Assembly (NCBI GenBank): GCA_964469555.1
Contig: CAYYAQ010000019.1
Location: forward strand, 1-48,712
Direction: 5' to 3'
Origin: CAYYAQ01 sp964469555
GTDB taxonomy: Bacteria; Planctomycetota; UBA1135; UBA2386
DNA length: 48,712 bases
Shown here: positions 41,775-48,712 of the stretch, in pieces
How the letters are laid out: the number at the start of each line of letters is the position of its first letter
Numbering within the stretch: the first letter of the stretch is position 1
Notes under the pieces: model-generated
Database searches by the model: none
What the model was told of the DNA's origin: nothing
The model's input: only the letters and a program-made list of their open reading frames with translations
Position numbers and translations under genes: made by a program

Positions 41775-42887
41775 ATGAATTATGAGGGTGTGATGCGAGA
41801 GGCGATCGCGCTGGCGCGCGAGGGGCGAGGTCGGGTTGAGCCGAACCCACGCGTGGGGGCGCTCGCGCTGCGGGATGGCGAGGTCGTCGGTCGGGGGTTC
41901 CATGCGGTCTACGGCGGCGACCACGCCGAGGTGGTGGCGCTGCGCGACGCGGATGCGTCGGGCGCGGCGCCGGACACGCTGGTCGTGACCCTGGAGCCGT
42001 GCAGCACCGAGCGCGGAATGGAAGGAAAGAAGACGCCTGCGTGCACCGATGCGATCCTTCGCGCGGGAGTGGGCACCATCGTGATCGGGCAGCCGGATCC
42101 GGATCCGAGACACTTCGAGCAGGGTGCCGCGACGCTCGCCAAGGGTAGCGTGGAAGTGGTGAGCGGAGTGCTCTCAGCGGAGTGCGCGGAGGTGAATCGA
42201 CCGTTCGCGCGCTGGCTGCAGATGGACGTGCCCTGGGTGATCGCGAAGTGGGCGATGAGTCTCGACGGCAAGACAGCGACGCATTCGGGGGATTCCAAGT
42301 GGATCTCGGGAGACGACTCGCGGACGCGGGTGCACCAGGTCCGAGGTGCCGTCGACGCGGTGATGATCGGATTGAAGACTGCCATTGTTGACGATCCGGA
42401 GTTGACGGTCCGGCATGTCGAAGGGGACAACCCGACGCGCGTCGTGATCGATCCCCTGGGTGACCTTCCGGCGGATTCGAGGCTGGTGCGGACTGCGGGC
42501 GAAACGCCGACGTGGGTGCTCTGCGGCGCGGCGGCGAACCCGGACAACGTGTCTCGGTTGCGCGACCTGGGTGTCACGGTGGTCCAGGTTGCGGGCGAGG
42601 CGAGCGGCCACGAAATGGACCTGGGAAGCGGATGCCGCGAGTTGCGCAAACGCGGCGTGCGGCGTGTCCTAATGGAGGGCGGCGGCGGGCTCGCGGCACA
42701 ACTCTTCGCCGCGAACCTCGTCCACCAGGTCATGGTGTTCATCGCGCCGAAGGTCATCGGCGGCGAGCGCGCGAAGAGTCCTGTCGCCGGCGCGGGCGTC
42801 GACGTTGTCCACGACGCCTGGAAGTTCGGCGAGATGTTCCACGAGCCCATCGGCGATGACGTCATCGTCCACGGCTTCGCGACCTGA
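41775..42887 (+). CDS. ribD: Bifunctional riboflavin biosynthesis protein RibD
   Basis: The protein has 370 residues. The deaminase domain (1-145) has the zinc motif: His50 and catalytic Glu52 (GGDHAEVVAL), Cys76 and Cys90 (TLEPCSTERG...TPAC). The usual PCSHxGRTPPC loop is replaced by one five residues longer, which lacks the common His. The reductase domain (about 150-368) includes VIAKWAMSLDGKTATHSGDS, RVVIDPLGDLPADSRL and RVLMEGGGGLAAQLF. It performs the deamination and side-chain reduction steps of riboflavin synthesis. ribE, ribBA and ribH are not adjacent. Confidence 0.93.
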   Translation: MNYEGVMREAIALAREGRGRVEPNPRVGALALRDGEVVGRGFHAVYGGDHAEVVALRDADASGAAPDTLVVTLEPCSTERGMEGKKTPACTDAILRAGVGTIVIGQPDPDPRHFEQGAATLAKGSVEVVSGVLSAECAEVNRPFARWLQMDVPWVIAKWAMSLDGKTATHSGDSKWISGDDSRTRVHQVRGAVDAVMIGLKTAIVDDPELTVRHVEGDNPTRVVIDPLGDLPADSRLVRTAGETPTWVLCGAAANPDNVSRLRDLGVTVVQVAGEASGHEMDLGSGCRELRKRGVRRVLMEGGGGLAAQLFAANLVHQVMVFIAPKVIGGERAKSPVAGAGVDVVHDAWKFGEMFHEPIGDDVIVHGFAT

Positions 42888-42899
42888 GACGACGCGCGC

Positions 42900-43697
42900 T
42901 CAGGTCTTGCCGAGCGAGGCGGCGACGCGGGTGGCTTCCTGGATGGCGCGGGCGAGAGTGGAGCGGATGCGTCCGTCTTCCATGGTGAGGAGCCCAGCGA
43001 TCGTGCAGCCGGCGGGGGTGGTCACTTCGTCCTTGAGAGCGGCGGGGTGGGAGCCACCCTGCAGGACCATGCGCGCCGCGCCCTGGGCGGTCTGGGCCGC
43101 GAGCTCGAGGGCCGCGTCGCGGGGGAGACCCATCATGACGCCGCCGTCGGCGAGGGCTTCGAGGAAGACGTAGGCGAATGCCGGGCCGCTGCCCGACAGG
43201 CCGGTGACCGCGTTCATGTGCTGCTCTTCGAGCACGAGGCACCGGCCAACGGACTGGAAGATCGAACGACCAGTGTCGAGGTCGTCATCCGTCGCGCCAG
43301 AGCCCGGGCTGATCACAGTCATGCCCTCGCGGATCAGGCAAGGCGTGTTCGGCATCGATCGGATGACGCGGCTCTCGGGCGACCACTCCTCGAGCTGCGC
43401 CAGTTCGATTCCCGCGACGGTAGATATGAGCAGGCGCCCTGCGAGGGGGCCGGCGAGACCTGTGAGCACCTCGCTCGCCCGCTGTGGCTTGACGCAGAGA
43501 AGAACCGTCGACGCCGTCTGTACCGCCTCGGCATTGTCCGTCGTGGCTCGAACACCGTGCCGATCGCCCAGCTTGGTGGCGCGATCGGCGGTCTTCGTGG
43601 TCACCACGACGTCGTCGGGTTTGACGGTTCGAGAGGCGAGAAGGCCACTGAGGACCGCTTCGCCGATTTTTCCACACCCAAGGATGGCCAGCTTCAT
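42900..43697 (-). CDS. proC: Pyrroline-5-carboxylate reductase ProC
   Basis: The protein has 265 residues, the usual length. The NAD(P)-binding N-terminus is KLAILGCGKIGEAVLSGLL, followed by VLLCVKPQ, VIRSMPNTPCLI, and the C-terminal dimerisation/active-site signature GLSGSGPAFAYVFLEALADG with SHPAALKDEVTTPAGCTIAG. It makes proline from P5C in the cytoplasm. It is convergent with ribD, 12 bases between stops. The 133-base region 43698-43830 upstream shows nothing convincing. Confidence 0.95.
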   Translation of the reverse strand: MKLAILGCGKIGEAVLSGLLASRTVKPDDVVVTTKTADRATKLGDRHGVRATTDNAEAVQTASTVLLCVKPQRASEVLTGLAGPLAGRLLISTVAGIELAQLEEWSPESRVIRSMPNTPCLIREGMTVISPGSGATDDDLDTGRSIFQSVGRCLVLEEQHMNAVTGLSGSGPAFAYVFLEALADGGVMMGLPRDAALELAAQTAQGAARMVLQGGSHPAALKDEVTTPAGCTIAGLLTMEDGRIRSTLARAIQEATRVAASLGKT

Positions 43698-43830
43698 CGC
43701 GCCCTGCGTTTTGAGAATCGTTTGTCTACCGATGAGCTCGGCAACATACTCCGAGCCAATCGGATCTCAGTGTGATTCCTGAAACCTCCGAGTCTCCAGC
43801 CACGCGCCGGGAGGGTTCGCATGTCAGACG

Positions 43831-44121
43831 ATGACTCGAGTTCTTTCCGCGTCGGTCGCCTTCCCGACTCGCGAGATCTCGCAGTCCGCGATGGAGCGGG
43901 AGATGCCTCGGTGGCTCTTGGGTCGGACACCGCACGCGGAGAAGGTGCTGCGGATCCTTGGGCGCTCCGGAGTCGAAACGCGTCGGATGGTCGTCCCGCT
44001 GGCTGAGCTGTTCCGACTGGGCGAGCTCGGCGAGCGAAACCGCAGTTACATCCGGCATGCAAAGGAACTGGCACTGGACGTCGCTCGAGCGGAGGCGAGC
44101 GCCGAGCGGGAGTTGCGCTGA
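43831..44121 (+). pseudogene. N-terminal fragment of a type III polyketide synthase
   Basis: Ninety-six residues, opening like chalcone/stilbene synthases: VLSASVAFPTREISQSAMER, then VLRILGRSGVETRRMVVPLA, ELFRLGELGERNRSYIRHAK and ELALDVARAEAS. That block normally precedes a further 250 or more residues with the catalytic Cys, His and Asn, which are all missing here. The frame stops at TGA 44119-44121. It is a truncated relic rather than an active enzyme. The assignment is by recognition of the conserved VETRxxVxPLxxLFxLGxxxERN stretch. Confidence 0.55.
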
Positions 44122-44346
44122 AGTGTCTGCCCGTTTCGGAACCTCACGAACTTCCTGTTGCTGCTCGCGCGTTCTCCCTGGTTTCGTTGCACGGCGATCG
44201 CGGTGTTGCGTCGGTCCCCCCGGTTGGCCGACAGGCTCGCGAAGCCAACGCTGGGTGCGGACGTGCCGCCTCGGCTCACTGGAATCGAAACAGGCATGCT
44301 CCCCTCGCTGCCGGCCCGGGAGCAGGATCGAGAGGAGCGTGCCTGA
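44122..44346 (+). pseudogene. Possible C-terminal fragment of an FAD-dependent oxidoreductase
   Basis: In the same frame immediately after the TGA, the sequence reads NLTNFLLLLARSPWFRCT, AIAVLRRSPRLADRLAKPT and LGADVPPRL, ending EERA at 44346. No good start codon precedes it. The Arg/Leu-rich pattern with RRSPRLADRL recalls the C-terminus of geranylgeranyl-reductase-like flavoproteins that often lie one or two genes after type III polyketide synthases. I infer a deletion joined the two gene ends. The call is tentative, as the stretch is short. Confidence 0.3.
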
Positions 44347-44372
44347 GTAGGATCGCCGGGGCGTCGGACGCT

Positions 44373-46100
44373 CTACCAGATGTTCTCGTACACCCAGCGG
44401 TTGCCGGAGGTGCGGATGACAGCGACCTGGTGCTTGATGCCGTAGTTCTTGAGGAGCGTCGGCATCTTGTCGAGCATCTCGATGAACATGTCGAACTCCG
44501 GGGGCAGCGAACCGGCGACCGCGTCGAGCTGGCTGGTGATGCCCTCGAACTGCGCTTGCATGTTCGACCAGCCGAGGCCGGTGTAGCCGCTGCTCACCAT
44601 GTTCAGGCGGTTCGAGATCGACTCCGGGAGCGCAACGGGGTCCTGGCCGTCGGCGCGGTTCTTGGCCTCGTCGAGGCCAGCCCGCACCGCGTCACCGCCA
44701 GCGCCGCCGAAGGCGATCAGCAGCAGGTTGTCGGTCACGGCGTAGTGCAGTTCGACCATCGCCGCGATCGTGAGGTTGTAGACCGTGAAGCCCTTGTACT
44801 CCTTCTTCTTGCGACCGGCGTGCAGGCCCTCCTTGCGGAGCATGGTGTCGATCGACTTGCCCATTCTCGCGCCATCGCTGACATCGAACCCGATGCACAT
44901 GCCGTCGAGCGTGCCGAGCGGGTTGGAGATGTCGACTTCGTCGGTCTCCATCTGGATCATCATGACGTTTCCGCCGAACAGACCGATGAGATCTTCGAAC
45001 AGGCGCAGATCAAAGAGCTCCTTGAACTGCTCCTCGACCAATTCGATGCTCGTCGGGGCCGCGTCACCCATCGACTCGAAGATGGCCTTCACGCCTTTGT
45101 ACGCGGTCTTCAGATCGAATGGCAGCGCGCTGGCGGACATCGCCCCGCGGGGCAGCATGGCGATGAGCGACGACTTCGCAGACTGTGCCGGGAAGAACGC
45201 GCCGGCCACGCCGCGGCTGTTCTGGTTGAAGTTGATCACCGCCTGGGAGAGGAGGGCAGGCCCCTTCGCGCGGTAGGTCACGTCCACGGAGTCGATGCTT
45301 AGCACGCCGCTGCCCTTCAGGATGTGGGTGACGATTGGCCGGAAGTCGGGATCGATGTTGTCCGACGCTGCCTGTGAGAGCAGCTGAGTGATCTTCTTGA
45401 CGTTGATCGAGAGGCCAAGGCTCGCCGAGGCGTAGGCCTTGTCCCGCGAGTGGTGCTCCGCGTCCTCGGCGACCACTATCTCGGCGGCCTTCTTGATGTC
45501 GTTCGTGATCAAGATCACCGCATGGTCCTTGTGCATGAAGGGGACGGAGAGACCCGGGTCGTATGAATCCTCGTCGTGGAAGTAGGAGATCGTCTTGCCG
45601 CCGACTTCAATCTCCCTCAACGCCTCGCCCAACTGCTCCTTGACGAACTCCTGCGACTTCTTGCAGAAGGCCGCCAGATCGGTCTTGCCGTCGGGCGTCA
45701 ACACGATGGTGACGGTGAAGGCCGGCGGCTCGTCCGCCGAGAAATCGATCGCCTTGTCGAACAGGTGGAACGCGGCGGAGATCCGCCCTCTGTAGCCGTA
45801 GATCGCCTTCTCGATTTCGTTCGGATCGAACGGCAATTCGCCGCCAAGATGTTCCTTCCCCGACTCGATCATCTGTTTGACGGGCGCGATCATGTCCTTG
45901 AACTCGGGGCCCGCGAACATCTTGCCCAGGTTGGTCGGCAGGAACGCGGCGCGCAGTGCCGCCGGTCCGTCGATGTGCATGGTGAAGACGGGGTTCTTCG
46001 GGATGATGGTCGCTGGCTTGACCTGCGCCCTCAGGCCCGAGGACGCCAGGCCAGCAAGCAGGCCCGTGAGCAGGGCGAGGGGGAGGAGTTTGCGTTTCAT
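44373..46100 (-). CDS. Large exported protein of unknown function
   Basis: The protein has 575 residues. The signal peptide is LLPLALLTGLLAGLASSG. I recognise no catalytic motif. The layout, alternating alpha/beta with SSLIAMLPRGAMSASALPFD, and late LLLIAFGGAGGDAVRAGLDE, resembles the DUF3352-type periplasmic proteins common in planctomycetes, but this is a weak match. The C-terminus ends NRWVYENIW. It is on the same strand as, and 26 bases downstream of, the FG-GAP gene, so the two may be co-transcribed. Confidence 0.75.
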   Translation of the reverse strand: MKRKLLPLALLTGLLAGLASSGLRAQVKPATIIPKNPVFTMHIDGPAALRAAFLPTNLGKMFAGPEFKDMIAPVKQMIESGKEHLGGELPFDPNEIEKAIYGYRGRISAAFHLFDKAIDFSADEPPAFTVTIVLTPDGKTDLAAFCKKSQEFVKEQLGEALREIEVGGKTISYFHDEDSYDPGLSVPFMHKDHAVILITNDIKKAAEIVVAEDAEHHSRDKAYASASLGLSINVKKITQLLSQAASDNIDPDFRPIVTHILKGSGVLSIDSVDVTYRAKGPALLSQAVINFNQNSRGVAGAFFPAQSAKSSLIAMLPRGAMSASALPFDLKTAYKGVKAIFESMGDAAPTSIELVEEQFKELFDLRLFEDLIGLFGGNVMMIQMETDEVDISNPLGTLDGMCIGFDVSDGARMGKSIDTMLRKEGLHAGRKKKEYKGFTVYNLTIAAMVELHYAVTDNLLLIAFGGAGGDAVRAGLDEAKNRADGQDPVALPESISNRLNMVSSGYTGLGWSNMQAQFEGITSQLDAVAGSLPPEFDMFIEMLDKMPTLLKNYGIKHQVAVIRTSGNRWVYENIW

Positions 46101-46126
46101 TGTTTGATTCTTCGTGTGGGAGAAAT

Positions 46127-48292
46127 CTAGCGTTCTTGGTAGTAGATCAGGATGCGGTCGTGGGCGAGGAGGAGGAGGTCTTGCAGGCCGTCGCTGTTCA
46201 CGTCCCCCGTCGCCAGCATTCGGGGTTCTTCCCTGTCAGCGTCCGTAGATTCAAAAATGGGGAAAGAGAGGCCGCGCACGAGCTTGGCTCCCTGCGGCAC
46301 CAGGACGTGGACGCCGTGGATGTGTGAATCCGCGACGGCCAGCTCGGGCGTGCCATCGCCGTCGAGATCCGCGGCGATGCCGCTGTAATACCGCGTCTTG
46401 CGCGTCGGTGGTTCGTGGATGCGTACAGGCTCGAGTTCGTAAGAACGCCCGAATGGCACTCGTAGGACCCCGAGGCGACCGACGATCAGCACGTCCGCGC
46501 CATGGGCGAACATGTACTCCGGGGTGACCGCGGGGACGGTCGTCGAGACCGTGGGCTGCCCGGGACCCATGCGGAAGAGTCGGTTCGCCTTGCGGTCCAG
46601 GAACAGGCGGGTTCCGTCGTCCAGCACGGTACCCATGGCCATCGATGGGTTGCCCTCCGGGCCATTGTCCTGGGACAGGATGACCGGTCGACCGCTCGCG
46701 TCGAACCGGAAGCGTCGGGTGTAGCGTTCACGAACGACCAGCAGTGCGCTCTCGGCCCCCGATCTTGTCAGGGAAAGTGCGCCATCTTCCATCCTCTTGG
46801 TGAAGCCAGCACTGCTGGCCGCGCTCGGTTTGTCGAACTTGCCGTCTGCCCTGGAAAACAGGATCTGAAGGCCCTCGCTGGGCAACACGTAGGCGACGTC
46901 CGGGCCGAACCGCCCGTCGAGGTCCGTCAGGATCATGCGGCGAGGTTCCCGACGCTGGCGGCCCAGATCACACAGCAGGGTGACCGTCGCTTCCTTGCCC
47001 GCGCCGTTCACCCGGTAGAGGCCGGTCTCCTGGTTTTTGCTCCGCAGCAAGACGAGGGTCTCTCCCATCCCGACCACAGCGGCGATCGGGATGGCTGGCT
47101 TCTTGTCGATCTCGGGGAGCGTCGCGAGAGTCTTGGGGAATGCGTCGAGGCTTCCGGCGCCGCTGACCCAGGACAGGCTCTCCTCTTCCTTGCTCGCCAT
47201 CACGAGGTCCGTCTTTCCATCGCCGTCGGCATCGCCGATGCTGAGACACTGGATGCCGGCCAGCGTCGGTGCGATGCGAACCTGGAACTGGCCGTCGTGC
47301 TCCAGCAGCATCGTCAGCTGCGCGCGCTTGCCGTCTGACATCACGAGGTCGAGATCGCCGTCGTTGTCGATGTCGCCCCGGGCTACCGCCCGCGAGGACG
47401 TCGTAGTGGGGAGTGCCGTGAGGAGGAGCGCTGGCCGGTGCGCGTTCTTCGTTGTCTTGAGCTTGTACTCGACGACGCGACGGGGCTGCGCGTGGATCGC
47501 GGCGAGCGAGGCGCCGCCGACGCCGGTGCCTGGAAACAGCGTCAGCAATCGCGGCGTGTCGAGCAGGATCCACGCTCCGAATCCTCCGCGACCATCACCG
47601 AGTTTGATGTGTGCCTGCATCCGCTGGCCGGAGACGCAGAGCACGACGTCCGTCAATGTGTCTCCGTTGACATCGAGAAGATGCATTGAGCGGACACTGG
47701 TCGAGAAGACTGCCTCGGTCGGGCTGACGATCGGCTTTTTCCCGAGGCGCCGGATGACCCGGATCCCGTCGCGAGTCAAGGTCAGCGCGTCCGGCTTACC
47801 GTCGCCGTCGAGGTCGGCGCAGCGCAGGCAGTCGTAGATCAGGCGGTGGCCGACTTCGATGTCCGGAAGGGCACGGGCTTTGGGGTCGCTCAGCTTGATG
47901 ACGAGTCGACCCCTGGAGTTGATCATCAGTATGTCGCGCTTGCCGTCACCGTCGACGTCGGCGGTCGTCATCCCGTGAAGGTCGCCGTCCGTGCTGATCG
48001 AGACACTCTCGAGCTTCCCTTTCTCGAGTTTCATGTTCTCGATCTTGGCGCGGTGCGGGTTGTTCACGAGCACGTGGATCCGACCGTCTTTGTGCCACTG
48101 GACCGACTGAAGCATGTTCGTGCCGTGACCGAGCTTCTTGATGACAGGGTCGAGGAATCCGAATCGTGCCCGCAGCCTCGGATCGATCGGCGGCGGCCGA
48201 TCCTGGGCAGCGGTCGTTGCGGCGCCGACCATCGCGGTGGTCAGGACCAAACACACCGGGAGCACGGTTCGATTTCTCGAGGTGGTTGGCAT
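46127..48292 (-). CDS. Exported FG-GAP/VCBS repeat protein
   Basis: The protein has 721 residues with a signal peptide (VLPVCLVLTTAMVGAATTAA). At least seven calcium-binding DxDxDG-type repeats are spaced along the chain (ADVDGDGKRDILM, ADLDGDGKPDALT, LDVNGDTLTDVVL, GDIDNDGDLDLVM, GDADGDGKTDLVM, ADLDGDGTPELAV, GDVNSDGLQDLLL), forming an integrin-like beta-propeller. No catalytic domain is visible, so adhesion or substrate binding outside the cell is likely. A TAGAGT box (48310-48305, minus strand) ends 12 bases before the start. It is divergent from the next gene by 29 bases. Confidence 0.88.
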   Translation of the reverse strand: MPTTSRNRTVLPVCLVLTTAMVGAATTAAQDRPPPIDPRLRARFGFLDPVIKKLGHGTNMLQSVQWHKDGRIHVLVNNPHRAKIENMKLEKGKLESVSISTDGDLHGMTTADVDGDGKRDILMINSRGRLVIKLSDPKARALPDIEVGHRLIYDCLRCADLDGDGKPDALTLTRDGIRVIRRLGKKPIVSPTEAVFSTSVRSMHLLDVNGDTLTDVVLCVSGQRMQAHIKLGDGRGGFGAWILLDTPRLLTLFPGTGVGGASLAAIHAQPRRVVEYKLKTTKNAHRPALLLTALPTTTSSRAVARGDIDNDGDLDLVMSDGKRAQLTMLLEHDGQFQVRIAPTLAGIQCLSIGDADGDGKTDLVMASKEEESLSWVSGAGSLDAFPKTLATLPEIDKKPAIPIAAVVGMGETLVLLRSKNQETGLYRVNGAGKEATVTLLCDLGRQRREPRRMILTDLDGRFGPDVAYVLPSEGLQILFSRADGKFDKPSAASSAGFTKRMEDGALSLTRSGAESALLVVRERYTRRFRFDASGRPVILSQDNGPEGNPSMAMGTVLDDGTRLFLDRKANRLFRMGPGQPTVSTTVPAVTPEYMFAHGADVLIVGRLGVLRVPFGRSYELEPVRIHEPPTRKTRYYSGIAADLDGDGTPELAVADSHIHGVHVLVPQGAKLVRGLSFPIFESTDADREEPRMLATGDVNSDGLQDLLLLAHDRILIYYQER

Positions 48293-48321
48293 GAGTGAGG
48301 GCGAACTCTATCCTCCTCGGC

Positions 48322-48712
48322 ATGCTATCCGCAATCTTGTCGACTGGTTTGGTCCTCGCCGCAGTTTTGCCCGCACAGCAGACTCCGAAGCCGGGTGTGA
48401 AACCACCGAAAGAACAACTCGAAGCGATCCACCTCGGCAACGGTCGTACGGTGGTCGGCAAGGTCATCAAGGAGGTCGATGGTTGGATGTTCGTCGACCT
48501 CGGCTTCGACATCCTCAAGGTGTCGAGCGCGTACATCATCCGTCGCGAGAAGATGGACGAGGCGGACACGGCCCAGGGCAAGGTCACCGATGAAGAGGTG
48601 TTTTTTCGCGGCGAGCGTCCGCGGAAGACGGTCGCCGCCGGCGCCGCCGAAGTCGGCGAGGCGGTCGTGAAGATCGAGAGCTTCCCGTGCTCGGCGGCGT
48701 GCGTGGAACGAG
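48322..48712 (+). CDS. Exported protein with SH3-like start (3' end outside window)
   Basis: About 130 residues are visible from ATG 48322, with a signal peptide (AILSTGLVLAAVLPAQ). The segment IHLGNGRTVVGKVIKEVDGW resembles the small SH3-like module at the start of the zinc-ribbon protein at 8535-10037. The last visible part, EVGEAVVKIES, recalls the beginning of a trypsin-like (HtrA/DegP) domain, but too little is present, and the final residues do not continue that likeness. Confidence 0.55.
   Translation, partial: MLSAILSTGLVLAAVLPAQQTPKPGVKPPKEQLEAIHLGNGRTVVGKVIKEVDGWMFVDLGFDILKVSSAYIIRREKMDEADTAQGKVTDEEVFFRGERPRKTVAAGAAEVGEAVVKIESFPCSAACVER

Noticed and set aside
44119..44121. TGA read as selenocysteine or programmed readthrough
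   Set aside because: The two flanking segments resemble ends of different protein families, and no adjacent SECIS-like hairpin was seen.

Overview
The window is GC-rich bacterial chromosome of Gram-negative type. It carries lipoproteins, a TolC-like channel, RND efflux, an outer-membrane barrel and pseudopilins. Very large secreted proteins, FG-GAP and propeller proteins, LamG-decorated pseudopilins and an XrtA-type sugar transferase fit Planctomycetota or a neighbouring phylum best. This is inferred from style, since no rRNA is present. A 100-N gap with identical 55-nt flanks shows a draft short-read assembly. No CRISPR array, insertion sequence or prophage was seen, and no gene-free stretch exceeds about 300 bases.

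Layout. (1) 1-10040: a tightly overlapped pseudopilin operon in the order GspG-, GspH-, GspK-, GspJ- and GspI-like, followed by a secreted zinc-ribbon protein. The GspH- and GspK-like proteins carry lectin-like (LamG) regions, and the 1744-residue GspK-like protein shares a short repeated module with the GspJ-like protein. (2) 10011-12145: a PpiC-type isomerase lipoprotein, scpB, and tRNA-Glu(UUC) with its own promoter and a downstream hairpin. (3) 12177-20328: a small membrane protein and a Nudix hydrolase, then a heavy-metal RND efflux set (Cys/His-rich exported protein, outer-membrane channel, adaptor, pump, small lipoprotein). (4) 20341-30303: a Xer recombinase, a DMT transporter, a serine-biosynthesis operon (serA, serB and a class V aminotransferase that probably replaces serC), a polyprenyl-phosphate sugar transferase, yajC and yraN, a methyltransferase, and mnmA. 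(5) 30448-36527: HU, a HEAT-repeat lipoprotein broken by the assembly gap, a lone pilin-like protein, and a large beta-propeller protein. (6) 36540-40338: a gene remnant, then an operon encoding an outer-membrane barrel and an 18-haem cytochrome c, a candidate porin-cytochrome conduit. (7) 40367-44346: miaB, ribD, proC and two in-frame gene remnants that look like the ends of a deleted type III polyketide synthase locus. (8) 44373-48712: two large secreted proteins and the start of another exported protein.

How they work together. The pseudopilin cluster lacks its ATPase, platform and secretin in this window, so it must use machinery encoded elsewhere. The barrel and cytochrome are translationally coupled and together could move electrons across the outer membrane. 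The efflux set is a complete three-component pump flanked by two small putative metal-binding proteins. MnmA modifies the wobble base of tRNAs such as the tRNA-Glu(UUC) encoded here. The strongest leads are the lectin-decorated pseudopilus with its shared module and the 18-haem porin-cytochrome pair. The polyketide relic, the serB homopolymer and the resolvable assembly gap are useful secondary observations.
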